Positions 19,965-29,664 of a DNA stretch of 64,000 bases are shown here, piece by piece; position 1 is the stretch's first letter, and each line of letters opens with the position of its first letter. A program made the position numbers and the translations under genes. Under the pieces are notes generated by a model, which was given only the letters and a program-made list of their open reading frames with translations, did no database searches and had not been told where the DNA came from. The DNA is from Histomonas meleagridis. Taxonomy: Eukaryota; Parabasalia; Tritrichomonadida; Dientamoebidae. The stretch covers positions 248,001 to 312,000 of the forward strand of contig WSYJ01000036.1 of assembly GCA_020186115.1 (NCBI GenBank), given 5' to 3'.

Positions 19965-20730
19965 ATGAAGAAAAAAGCAACAATTTTTAGTGCCTCCCGT
20001 AATGGTAATGTTTCAGATATAGAAACTCTTCTCCAATCTGGTATTGATGTTAATAAGATTTATTTTTTTAATTTGCTGATAATCTTTTTCCAAAATATTT
20101 CTAGTTTGATCAATTTAAACCAGGTGTTTTCCTTAATTATTTTGGTGTCCAATACACTACGCTTCTTTGTTTGGGAAAAAAGATGCTGTAAAATGTCTAA
20201 TCGAACATAATGCAGATGTAAACAAAATGACTGATGGTGTCAATTTAAACCATTTATAATTGTCTAACTAGCTTATTTACAGAAGTTTGTTTTATTTTAT
20301 CAAAATTTCTTTTATGATTTTGGCGTTTATTTTGCATATTTGGAGTTTTTTCATTCTATATTTTTAGGCAGGGAATGTTTATTTAAAATTTTCGATAAAT
20401 TCGAAATTCGTTTCTTCTTTTCATTGTTCGTTTTTTTATTTTCAGGTTTCTTTTTTATTCTTTTTATGGGTTTTTTAATATCTTTTGAGTAACTCCTCTC
20501 ATCATTGCAGCTAGAAAAGGTTATAATGGAATTGTTTCTATTCTTCTTCGTGCAGGCGCTGATCCAAAGATATGTGATGTTTATTTTTTATATTTTTAAT
20601 TGGTCAAAGTGCGAGTGATTATGCAAACCAAAAAACACGTGCAGTCTTGAATTATGAAGCTTCGTTTTTAGGAGGTGAAAATGAATTTACAGAAGAAGAG
20701 GAAGAAGATACAAAAGATGAAGATTCTTGA
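19965..20730 (+). CDS. Small ankyrin-repeat gene interrupted by three intron-like segments
   Basis: Four coding blocks read as one ankyrin protein only when interruptions are skipped. Block 1, 19965-20057: MKKKATIFSASRNGN to GIDVNK. Block 2, about 20149-20238: PIHYASLFGKKDAV to NADVNKMTDG. Block 3, about 20489-20578: VTPLIIAARKGYNG to GADPKICD. Block 4, about 20602-20730: GQSASDYANQKTR, ending in an acidic tail with stop TGA 20728-20730. The interruptions are T-rich, about 91, 253 and 29 nt between aligned repeat positions, and fall at ankyrin boundaries. The 5' edges resemble those of the larger ankyrin genes (ATTTATTT, GTTTATTT). The sequence is not part of a multicopy array here, so simple decay is less attractive than introns. 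Exact boundaries cannot be set. Likely a small protein-binding adaptor. Confidence 0.6.
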
Positions 20731-20810
20731 TTAAAACAGATGTTATTCAATGCTTTTCATTTCTGTCAAAAATTAACAATGCTTGTGATAACGATACAGT
20801 TATATCGTTT

Positions 20811-20820
20811 GGTGTGCCCC
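20811..20820 (+). promoter_or_regulatory. GC-rich promoter element GGTGTGCCCC
   Basis: Ten bases with nine G/C-biased positions in A+T-rich DNA, ending ten bases before the ATG at 20830. It resembles the GC-rich elements before 5296, 14718/14823, 27231 and 48074/48166. It helps choose ATG 20830 over the upstream in-frame codons. Confidence 0.35.
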
Positions 20821-20829
20821 TCACATGGG

Positions 20830-21480
20830 ATGTCTGAAATTCGTCTTATTGCTCGTTTAATGAAGCAAAAAGACGTTGATGAAGTTATGAATCTTCATCA
20901 TTTATTATTCCCTATAAAATATTCAAAGGACACTATTGCTTCTTTTCTAAATGGTTCATTTACTTCAATTCTTCTTACTAAAATTGAAAACGGAATTGAA
21001 GAAATAATTGGTGTCTCAACTTCATATCAAAGAAGAAAGTTCTATATATTCGGTGAACTTGAGGGTTACTTATCTACTTTTGGTATTCATCCTTCTATGC
21101 GTCAACATGGTCTTGGAACGGATCTTCTTAAAATCACAGCTTTTGTTATGTGTCGAAGATTTCATTGTCTTTGTATGACATTAGATGTTCAAGCTATCAA
21201 TACCATTGCATGCAAATTTTATTCAAAATTTGGTTTCAAGCTCATCCATGAAAATCCCAATTATTACAGTTTTACTGGAGACGCTTCAAAAGCATTATAT
21301 CTTCGATATGATCTTAATGAATCTACATCAACACTTGATATCCAAAATAAAATCGAATTCGCGGATGATTTGAAAGCAATTTTTACACCAGACTTAAGCT
21401 CCCGTAACCATACTGCTATGTGGTTTATAGTTTTTTTGATCGTTACAATACTTCTTTTAGTAATAAAAATTATGAAATAA
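20830..21480 (+). CDS. NAA60: NAA60-like membrane-anchored N-acetyltransferase
   Basis: 216 residues from ATG 20830 (MSEIRLIARLMKQKDVDEV). It has a GNAT fold: beta1 EIRLIARLM, helix 1 with LHHLLFPIKYSKDTI (matching the WFPIEYPDSWY region of human NAA60), beta4 YLSTFGIHPSM, and acetyl-CoA-binding motif A RQHGLGTDLL at residues 91-100. This is followed by TLDVQAINTIACKFYSKFGF and the NAA60-type NYYSF. The last ~24 residues are a membrane segment (MWFIVFLIVTILLLVIKIMK). NAA60/NatF acetylates N-termini of transmembrane proteins on the cytosolic face of Golgi membranes and is also anchored by its C-terminus. An extra frame upstream to 20740 has no good start. It converges on NAA15 with 7 nt between stops. 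Confidence 0.82.
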   Translation: MSEIRLIARLMKQKDVDEVMNLHHLLFPIKYSKDTIASFLNGSFTSILLTKIENGIEEIIGVSTSYQRRKFYIFGELEGYLSTFGIHPSMRQHGLGTDLLKITAFVMCRRFHCLCMTLDVQAINTIACKFYSKFGFKLIHENPNYYSFTGDASKALYLRYDLNESTSTLDIQNKIEFADDLKAIFTPDLSSRNHTAMWFIVFLIVTILLLVIKIMK

Positions 21481-21487
21481 GCTTTGT

Positions 21488-23620
21488 TTAATCAAGTGTT
21501 TCGTTTGGTATTTCGCAATCCTCGTATACAAATTCAAGTTCAAATTCGGGATGTCTTTTGTGAATTTCGTCCGAGATCTGTAATGCAAATTCTTTGTCAT
21601 CCATTTCATTGTTTGCAACGGTAAAGACGTCTAATGCTTCTTTATAATTATATTTGAAATCATTTAATGCCTTCTTCAACATATCCTTTGCTTTCTCTTT
21701 TTCAGCTACATACAAGAGTCCTCTGGCGGCAGCAACATAATCATCAAAGGATTCTGGCTTATCATTACATTTTTGGAAACATTCTTTTGCGACTTCTTGA
21801 ACAACGACCGGTAACTTATCGATAACCGTCATCATTTTTTCAACCGCCGGTGCACAAACAAACCTCCAACAACCGCCGCATTTTCTATAGCATTTGATCG
21901 AAGGTAACGGCTCATTTAATTTTGCGAAATAAACGGCCGCATAAGCCAACGCATTTGACTGATTTGAATTGATTATTTTCAGAGCAATTTGATTTAACGG
22001 TTTCAGATCGTTCTTGATGAATTGTGCCTTTGCTAATCCAACAAAAGCTCTTGCCAACATTTCATTTTTAGGCAAATCATCAGCCCACTTTAACATATCA
22101 TAAGCAGCAGAGATGTGCCTCATTCCCCAAGTTAAATAATTAAATTGCGCCTTTCTAAAATCATCAAAATTCTTTATAACATCATTATAAAATCTTATTG
22201 CTTTCTCATAATCCTTAGCTCTAAAACAACAATCGGCTGCCCTTACATGAAAATCATTAAATTGTGTAACCAATAATTTTGGATTATTTTTATGATCAAT
22301 TGAAAATGGTTCAGCAGCTTTAATTGCAGTTTTAAGTTTTCCAAAACGTAACAAAGAATTCACATACAATATATTCGAGTTACGATCAGTTGGATCAATT
22401 TCAGATAATTCCAATCCATCTTCCACACATTTCGACATACAGCCCAATTTCCTATGAATCCTTAACTTCATTGAGTATAATTCGACGCAAGTTGGGGTAT
22501 GTTTAATCCCATCATTAATTTCATTAAGTGCTAATTCATAATCTCCGCGTGAAAAGTATACATTTGCCTTGAATAAGTTAACAATGGGCACCGAAGTAAG
22601 TGGTACCTTTGCTTCATTTGAGATTTTGAGTGCAATGTCAAGTTTCGGTTGTGACAATTCGGAGATCGTTGTGAATATCGATGGCGCTCCTTTCACTAAA
22701 TATGGAACCAAATACTTTTTGAGGCTTTCTTCGAACTGTGGGTCGTCGACATCCATTAATTCCAAAATTCGGACTTCGGAATATCGACTTTTGATTTGTG
22801 CCAATTCTTTGATAAACTCTTCTTTGGGCATAAGCGTTGATAACATTTCGAAGTAATCGCCATTTTCGGGATATACTTCGAGTAGTTCATGAATACATTT
22901 TAATGCATGAGGTTTATCGTTGAGTGCTATGTAACATTGAGCCAACTTCTCAAGGACAGATACATGGTCACGAATGACTTTTTGCTTGTTTGTGAGATAT
23001 GTAATGCATTCATTATAAGATGAGATTTCGAGAAGTAATGTGGCATGGAATAAATAGAGTTCGGATCGGAAAAGAATCTCGTCCTCATTACGTGGATCCA
23101 TAAAATTGGATTCATATGTATCGAGATATTTTAAGGCAAATGTGGTGCGGCCATTAAGATGAAGAGCAAGGGCATAACGAACAATGCAAGCTGAAACAGT
23201 GGAAATGGAGATGAGTTGACGTGAGAAATCAAGAAGTTCGGCATAATTCCTTTGATAAAGATGAAGATTACAAAGATCATTTAAAACTGCAGTATCACGT
23301 GGATCAAGCCTATGCGCTTGGGTGAAGCACTGAAGGGATTTAACATATTCCCCTTGCTCTTTATTGATAATTCCATTGAATTTCCAAATCTGTGAGTTTT
23401 TCATGTCTTTTTTGAGAGCAGTAGAAATGCACTCAGAAGCTCCCTTGGGATCTTTATTAAATTGAAGAAAAATTGCTTTATAACCAAGGAGTTCTGGATG
23501 ATCAGGATTTTGCTTTAATAACTTATTGACAAACTTAAGCCCACGAGCGTACTCATTGTTGTCATACAATTTGGCTGCTTCATTCATTTGTTTAGCCAAA
23601 TTCTTTGCTTTGGAGTTCAT
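21488..23620 (-). CDS. NAA15: NAA15-like NatA auxiliary subunit (TPR protein)
   Basis: 710 residues from ATG 23620 (MNSKAKNLAKQMNEA). It is built almost entirely of TPR-like helix pairs. The N-terminal order matches NAA15/Nat1: NEYARGLKFVNKLLKQNPDHPELLGYKA, WKFNGIINKEQGEYVKSLQCF, LDPRDTAVLNDLCNLHLYQRNY, then the long second superhelix. NAA15 wraps the catalytic NAA10 and docks NatA on the ribosome, so that nascent Ser/Ala/Gly/Thr N-termini are acetylated. It is shorter than the ~850-residue human protein and lacks the very charged C-terminal extension. No stop or frameshift seen. The adjacent NAA60-like gene makes a two-gene N-terminal acetylation neighbourhood. Confidence 0.82.
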   Translation of the reverse strand: MNSKAKNLAKQMNEAAKLYDNNEYARGLKFVNKLLKQNPDHPELLGYKAIFLQFNKDPKGASECISTALKKDMKNSQIWKFNGIINKEQGEYVKSLQCFTQAHRLDPRDTAVLNDLCNLHLYQRNYAELLDFSRQLISISTVSACIVRYALALHLNGRTTFALKYLDTYESNFMDPRNEDEILFRSELYLFHATLLLEISSYNECITYLTNKQKVIRDHVSVLEKLAQCYIALNDKPHALKCIHELLEVYPENGDYFEMLSTLMPKEEFIKELAQIKSRYSEVRILELMDVDDPQFEESLKKYLVPYLVKGAPSIFTTISELSQPKLDIALKISNEAKVPLTSVPIVNLFKANVYFSRGDYELALNEINDGIKHTPTCVELYSMKLRIHRKLGCMSKCVEDGLELSEIDPTDRNSNILYVNSLLRFGKLKTAIKAAEPFSIDHKNNPKLLVTQFNDFHVRAADCCFRAKDYEKAIRFYNDVIKNFDDFRKAQFNYLTWGMRHISAAYDMLKWADDLPKNEMLARAFVGLAKAQFIKNDLKPLNQIALKIINSNQSNALAYAAVYFAKLNEPLPSIKCYRKCGGCWRFVCAPAVEKMMTVIDKLPVVVQEVAKECFQKCNDKPESFDDYVAAARGLLYVAEKEKAKDMLKKALNDFKYNYKEALDVFTVANNEMDDKEFALQISDEIHKRHPEFELEFVYEDCEIPNETLD

Positions 23621-24264
23621 GGGAACAGGCCGATATAACCGTAATAACCGTCATACTGCTTGACCAAATGTATTTAATCATTTTTACAAATATGTATTAT
23701 AAACTGGTAGAAGGAGATATGAATAAAAGGACATGTGAATCAAAATACCGTTTGTAGCTTTTTTATTTTTTTGATATCTCATTTATGATTAATAAATTTA
23801 CCAAGTATACATATTGTATGAGTTTATTATTACAAAAAGATATATAAATACTAATTTGTTTTCTCTTTGTATATAACAACGGTATTATGTGCTCGTATTA
23901 TATTTTATATATTTAATGTTCCCAAGGAATTCAACTGGTAGTGAGAACTTGATTACAACATTCAGGAGTAAGCTTAATCTTGGCATAGCCAAGATGGTGT
24001 ACATTGCTTCTGTAGGAGCTTAAATATGCCTGTTCATGAACTTCAAGAAGCAAGTTTTTTACCAAAAGCAATGAATTCTAGCAATGTCTAAAAAAAATTC
24101 ACGAATATAACTGTTCTTTTGCTTTATTTTTAAAATAATAAAATAAAATAAAATTAGAATAACCTGGATATGTAAGATAATGTGTATTTTTGAGCAACAA
24201 AAAAGGATTGAATATGATTATATCGTTTTAGAACGATGGAATTTAATTTTCTAAAAACTTTTGG
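23621..24264. other. Intergenic
   Basis: About 640 bp of divergent promoter space. Tandem ATAACCGTAATAACCGT lies at about 23634-23652, just upstream of the NAA15 start, and may be a pair of Myb-type sites. Nothing else recognised; no tRNA-like fold around 23930-24060 survives inspection. Confidence 0.4.
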
Positions 24265-26479
24265 ATGGGGAACAGCAACAGCCAAGTGCCGTATCAAGAC
24301 AAAAAATGCTTTCAAATGCTTCATATGTTAGAGCAAATTATTTTCGATTTAAATGAAAATAATATAGGTATTTCTATTGAATCAACAATGAATGTGTTTG
24401 ATTATGATTATCCATTTTCTTCTTTACTTGTTATTTGCCAATTAATATACATTTCTTTTATTTCTTCTAGAAACAATTTTGATTTATATCAAAATTATAT
24501 GAAAAAGTTTGAAGAAAATCTAAATATTTATCAACCAAATGTTAAATACAAAATATTTAAAATTTTCAAACAGTTTCTTCTTAAACAAGAATCACAAGAA
24601 TCTTATTATCTTCTTTCAATTTTACTTGAACAAAACTTAGCTGATATTGAAGATGTAAAAGGTAAAGAAACATTATATTTTGCACATTATAAATCCAATA
24701 ATGAAATCGAATTATTGAAGTTTAACACAACATTTTGTATGCAATTCTTCGAAAACAGAAAAAAATTATCAAATAATAATTGGGAGCTTCATAAACAATA
24801 TATTAAAGAAGGACATAATCCAAATGAAATCGCAAAAATAATTCGAAATGATGAAATAGAAAAACTTCAAGAAATATCATCACAAACAAATTTTGATTTT
24901 GATCAAACAATTCCAAAATCAATTTATGAAAGATATTCATTTGTTAATGAAGAAAATGTTACATTAATTGATTATGCAGCATTTTTTTCTGCAGTTAAAT
25001 GTTTTAAATATTTACTTATGAATGGAGCAAATGTTAATAATACAGGCAAATATGCAATTGCAGGTGGAAATGAAGAAATTATTCATTTATGTGAACAAAA
25101 TCATTCATCATTTGAAGATGCTTATGAAGCTGCAATTCAATTTCATCGAAATGATATCTTTAAATATCTTTATGAAAAGAAAAATGATAACTTTTTTCAT
25201 AAAATTTCACTGAGAAGTGAATGTATAAATTATTTTAATTATGAACTTTTTCTGTTTTTACCAGAAGAAAATTTAGGTTTTGATAAATATTTAATAGAGC
25301 AATCATTTAAAATAGACAATTTATTTCTTGTCAAGAATTTTTTGGAAGGAAATCAGATTTCAAGTGATACCTTGTTTATTGTAGTTAAGACAATAAATAT
25401 TGAACTTTTCAAATATATCATTGAAAAAAAGGAAATCAATATCAATACAAAAGATATTAATTTCACTTATTTGCTATTCATTTTGTCTTTTTTATTTTTA
25501 ATGATAATATTTGGAATATATATAAATCATTTAAAACGGCTCTTATGTATTCATCAATAAACGGAAAAACAGAAAATGCAATAAAAATTCTTTCGAAAAC
25601 AGATATTCAAATTAATACTAAGGATGTTTATTTTAATCTTTTAATATTTTCTATTATGTTTCGTAATTTTAATATAATATTTGGAATTTAGTTATTCATC
25701 AAAAAACAGCATTAATTTATGCAAGTGAATATAATCATTTCAAAATCGTTAAATTACTTCTTGCACAAAAAGGAATTGATATCAATGCTAAAAATATTTA
25801 TTTGTTTTAATTAAAGATTATTAAAATTCTTTAGTGATTTATCATAATATTTGGAATTTATTCAACATGTTTTGGACAGCACTAATGTATGCATCAGCAA
25901 AAGGTTATAAAGAAATTGTTAAACTTCTTCTTGAACAAGAAGGAATTGATCAAAACATTAGAAGTGTGTGATAAATTTATTTAAAATATCTAAATTCCAT
26001 ACGATATTTCTTTCCGAAATTTAATATTTTACAATAGAATATTGGACATCTCTAATGTTTGCATGCCTTGAAGGTCATTTTGATATTGTGAAATTACTTT
26101 TTGAAAAAGAAGGAACTAATATAAATGCTCAAAATATTTTTTTGTAATCTTTTGATACTTGTTTATATGATTTGATATATGTAATGTCTATTTGGAATTT
26201 CATTTAATGATATCGAACAGCACTTATGTATGCTGCACAGCAAGGATATACTGAAATTGTTCAGTTACTTCTTACATATGAAAAAATCAAAATCAATGAA
26301 TATGACTTTTATTCACAATATAATATGCTTATTATAATAACATCAAAATTCAAACAAATACTTGGAATTTTATTTAATAGCATACTACAGCACTTAAATT
26401 CGCAACAAAATTTAATCACTCGGAAGTTGCTGAAATAATTCGTGAACATGGAGGAATTGAAAAAAAGATGTATTATTAA
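24265..26479 (+). CDS. DUF3447-ankyrin protein gene, six ankyrin modules with 80-nt spacers, N-myristoylation-like start
   Basis: Exon-like block 1 (24265 to ~25455) begins MGNSNSQVPYQDKK, a Gly-2/Ser-6 pattern typical of N-myristoylation. It continues through the DUF3447 region (LIDYAAFFSAVKCFKYLLMNGANV, FEDAYEAAIQFHRND) to a first ankyrin end, INTKD. Six further modules have their Thr codons at 25536, 25706, 25876, 26046, 26217 and 26387 (intervals 170, 170, 170, 171, 170). The last ends in TAA 26477-26479. Between the end of one module and the next Thr lie 80 nt (81 once), with TTTGGAA 19 nt before the Thr codon in five of six. Read without removing the spacers, the frame stops at 25560. 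The fourth and fifth modules are the most diverged, yet spacing is kept. Likely a membrane-tethered protein-binding scaffold. Confidence 0.72.
25456..26386 (+). other. Six intron-like spacers of 80-81 nt
   Basis: Spacers at about 25456-25535, 25626-25705, 25796-25875, 25966-26045, 26136-26216 and 26307-26386. They alternate with ~90-nt ankyrin coding modules. Interiors share little sequence; edges do: (A/G)TTTATTT at the 5' side in several, and TTTGGAATT at a fixed distance from the 3' side. Stops occur in most frames inside. The true excision points cannot be read, because 6-12 nt from the edges must be retained to complete a 33-residue ankyrin repeat. Confidence 0.6.
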
Positions 26480-26604
26480 AAATAATATACTGTTTATAAT
26501 AATAAAAAATCAGATTATATTATAAAAGTTTACAAATAAATTAATTTTTTTATGGTTTTAAACATAAATATTTGGAACATTCGATTGGTATAACAAACAA
26601 AAAA

Positions 26605-27231
26605 TTACTTTCGTGAACGAATGTTTGATTCATACTCATCTAGTGAACGAGGAGTTGCTTCATCTCTAAGCTTACGAACAATCCTTTGCGTTTCGATTGT
26701 GTTCTGATAAATCAATGAAAGTAAGTTTCTACATTGTAATTCGTAATCACTATCTTCGCGTATTTTTTGTAATTCTAAAAACTCATCCACCTTTTCATAT
26801 AATATCTCTAAGGCGCTGAATGAAACTCCTGTTTGATTTCTCTTTGCCCATCTATTGATTTTTTTAATAATATTTCGAATTGGTTCACGCAACTTTGCTG
26901 GAAGAAGATTGATCCTTGGGTCATCAATCGCAATTAATATTTCTTTTTGTTGTGTTATACTGCTGGTGGTTGAAATATCATCAATAATTACCTCTTCTTC
27001 ACTTTTCGATGAGTGCGAATTACTATGATTTTTATTTTCTTTCTGAGTATTATTGACAGTAGCAGAATCTTCTGAATCACTTGATATTTCAATTTGAACA
27101 AAACTTTCTTTTTCAGAAATACTATCATACGCAGAAGATGTTGGAACATATGCTACGTCTTCGTCTCCGTGAACATCCCATTGGGAAAGGTCGACTTCTT
27201 TTACTCCATCAGGAATGGAATTTTTGCTCAT
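26605..27231 (-). CDS. Acidic protein of unknown function
   Basis: 208 residues from ATG 27231 (MSKNSIPDGVKEVDLSQWD). The N-terminal half is acidic and Ser-rich (IEISSDSEDSATVNN, SKSEEEVIIDD), with SD/SE casein-kinase-2-like sites and an FVQIEIS segment resembling a SUMO-interacting motif. The C-terminal half is helical (LREPIRNIIKKINRWAKRN, ALEILYEKVDEFLELQ, TIETQRIVRKLRDEA). No family recognised. A GC-rich promoter element lies 36 nt before the ATG. Confidence 0.65.
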   Translation of the reverse strand: MSKNSIPDGVKEVDLSQWDVHGDEDVAYVPTSSAYDSISEKESFVQIEISSDSEDSATVNNTQKENKNHSNSHSSKSEEEVIIDDISTTSSITQQKEILIAIDDPRINLLPAKLREPIRNIIKKINRWAKRNQTGVSFSALEILYEKVDEFLELQKIREDSDYELQCRNLLSLIYQNTIETQRIVRKLRDEATPRSLDEYESNIRSRK

Positions 27232-27254
27232 TCAAATGTACGTTTAAAATTAAC

Positions 27255-27276
27255 GAAAACGTTTTTGGGGTGCCCG
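27255..27276 (-). promoter_or_regulatory. Promoter element: GAAAACGTTTTT + GGGGTGCCCG
   Basis: GAAAACGTTTTT (27255-27266) abuts GGGGTGCCCG (27267-27276), 24-45 nt upstream of the ATG at 27231 read on the minus strand. This is the clearest example of the paired elements seen also at 5241-5289 and 14764-14790. Confidence 0.45.
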
Positions 27277-27513
27277 AAAACACACATTTCTTTTTATGGT
27301 ATATCCAAATGTTTTTGACCTTTCTAAACTTATCACAACATATTACTAGCTCCTTATCAATTTTAGCTCGCGTTTTTACTTCCAAAATTTATGCACAAAT
27401 TAAAATTGTTTCAAAAGAATATTCTTAATGTTTTGATAAATTATAATAAGAAATCAAAAAAACGCAAATGCAGTTAGGAAATTAGGTTGAATTTACTGTT
27501 TTTAACTGGTGAT

Positions 27514-28128
27514 TTAGATCTGCCAATTTAATTTGCTTCTAAGAACCGAAATAATTTCATCATGAACATCACTAATACCTTTAGAACCATCTATTCTTAT
27601 AACTTTACCTTTTGGTTCGTAGTACTCAATCACAGGAACCGAAATTTGATGGTATGTCACAAGGCGCTTTTTGATCGATTCTTCGTTATCATCAGAACGA
27701 CCAGACGTCAATCCTCTGTTCAACAACCTTTTGGTAAGTTCCTCATCAGGTACATCAAGAAATAGAACTCCCTTGCAAGGTCCAATTTGTTCTGTAAACT
27801 TTTGAGCTTGTGAAAGAGACCTTGGGAACCCATCGAGGAAAAAGTACTTTGCGTTCTGGCCCTTCAATTCTTTTTCTACTAAATCAATCACAATTTCGTC
27901 AGGAACAAGTTGTCCGTTTTGCATGGTCTTTTTCAACTCTTCAATAGTTTGTTTTTCTTTTTCAGACCTTTGATCTTCAACACCTTCTGGGAGTGGTGCT
28001 GTTGCAGCACGAAGAAGATCTCCTGTTGAAAGATACCCAATTCCATGTTCTTTGGAGATAGTTAATGCTTGCGTTCCTTTTCCAGATCCAGGACCACCGA
28101 GAACAAAAACAATTTCTTTTCCCTCCAT
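27514..28128 (-). CDS. ADK: Adenylate kinase / UMP-CMP kinase
   Basis: 204 residues, the usual length of the short (cytosolic AK1/UMP-CMP kinase) class. The P-loop GGPGSGKGTQ is at residues 11-20, the NMP-binding STGDLLRA follows, DGFPRSLSQAQKF supplies the catalytic DGFPR, and RGLTSGRSDDNEESIKKRL is the short LID region without zinc Cys. The enzyme transfers phosphate between ATP and AMP, or UMP/CMP. DGFPR plus SGRSDDN leans to UMP-CMP kinase, though trichomonad adenylate kinases also look like this; substrate is undecided. An N-terminal insertion (PLPEGVEDQRSEKEKQ) lies in the NMP-binding region. Start MEGKEIVFVLGG is directly before the P-loop strand, so no targeting peptide is present. 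Confidence 0.9.
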   Translation of the reverse strand: MEGKEIVFVLGGPGSGKGTQALTISKEHGIGYLSTGDLLRAATAPLPEGVEDQRSEKEKQTIEELKKTMQNGQLVPDEIVIDLVEKELKGQNAKYFFLDGFPRSLSQAQKFTEQIGPCKGVLFLDVPDEELTKRLLNRGLTSGRSDDNEESIKKRLVTYHQISVPVIEYYEPKGKVIRIDGSKGISDVHDEIISVLRSKLNWQI

Positions 28129-29664
28129 GAAAAAATTTGGAATCGCAATTCAAAAGACCGGTCTTTTAAATGCGATAAATTTCCATTGAATAAAGACTTT
28201 TAGTGACCATTTGCATTCAATTTTTCAGAGTTCTGACCATGTTGTTTTTTTATCACGGCTTTTTCCCACAAACACTGACTTTTTGTGAAAATTTCACTAA
28301 ACCACACTAACCAAAATCACTTATTCGGATACTTTAGAGAAAGAAGATTTTGAAAATCTCACCGGAAAGCATGAATAACATCAGAGTTCTTACTTGGGAT
28401 CAACTCATTTTCCCTGAATGTGCTCGCAAAGTGAAAAAATCCTTCTCTCCTTCCCTTTGCGAAGAACATTGAGCCAAACAAAATAAACCGTATATCTGAT
28501 TCAATTTTCTGTGGAGATGATTAAAAATTGTGAAAAAAATATACGTTAATTCAATAAAAACAGGTCAATATAGTGAGGTGGCTCTTGGACACCATATGTT
28601 TAGGGCACCTCTTAATTCAATACTTTATTTTTAAAATCTTCAAGTGCAAATTAGAAGAAAGTTAAAAAATATCTTCCTAAAATATCACCAAATTAATTTC
28701 TCCATGCCTTATTATTATTGAAATGGGATGCAATATGTATAAGGATTTTCTGATCTTAAAAAAGTTATTGAACAAAAATTTCTCTTCTTCTGGAATAAGT
28801 TGAAGGAAATATTGTAACGGGAGGTGGATAGGCTTATTAAATGAAACTATTCGGCGTCACTATCAACTCTAATTTTATTTTTTTGTGTGGGGTTTTTAAT
28901 AAGTTTACATGCGAATAAATCAATCAATTTAAATGTTAAATTTTGATGCTCATCTGTAATCATGCTGTTTTTAAGCTTAATTCATGAGAAGTTGAAATAA
29001 AATTGTGTTTAAAATGAAAGACAAAAGGTTAATTTTTACTTTCCAATAACAATTTGTAACAAGAATTACTATTCATAACTTAAGTTAAAGAAAAATTTCG
29101 AATCAGCTTATCAAAATAAATGAGAAAAAACGAATAGCTCTAATTGCTTAATAAAAGTCAGCTGTAAATAAAAAGGGATCAGGTTTAAAAAATATAAAAA
29201 ATTATGTAAAACTCATCAAAGCAAACTTTTAATACATAAATGTGCTATATTCATCTTACTGATAATATTAATAATCTATTAATTTCTGATTATACTCATA
29301 TGTTCCTGACGTACGCAAAGTCATATAAATCTTGCCGGTTAAATAATCTTTTGTTGTAAATTTTATAACTCAAAAATGGAGTTTTTGTAATTATTTTTTG
29401 TAAGAATTATTTCCTGTTTGATTTGTTGTGAAAATTTTCCAGCGTTCCGAAAAAGTGACTCTTTCACAAAAATAACACTAACAAAAGTGGATGACATCGT
29501 AAAAGTGCCAATGGGTTAAATCCCAAAACAAAATCAAGAACGTTAAGTGAACGTTTTGTGCACAAAATTTACGAATTTAACTAAACTAATATTTTTTATT
29601 CATTATTTTTTTTTCACCGTAACAGCAAAGGAGGTCGATCTTATTTATCCTCCTTTCCTGTAAT
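28129..29664. other. Intergenic, 1.5 kb
   Basis: A+T-rich sequence without a long frame. A 33-codon open frame at 28371-28472 (plus; MNNIRVLTWDQLIFPE) has better codon texture than its surroundings and could be a short peptide or a relic. The cluster around 28590-28615 (ACACCATATGTTTAGGGCACC) is GC-enriched. Nothing else supported. Confidence 0.35.

Noticed and set aside
23930-24060. tRNA-like sequence (CAACTGGTAGTGAGAACTTG)
   Set aside because: No cloverleaf with acceptor and T-loop pairing could be drawn.
25456-26386. Spacer ends base-pairing with each other, as in euglenid non-conventional introns
   Set aside because: GATATTTATTTTG and CAAAATAATATTT can pair in some copies, but diverged spacers (fifth and sixth of this gene) do not keep it, and A+T-rich DNA gives such pairing easily.
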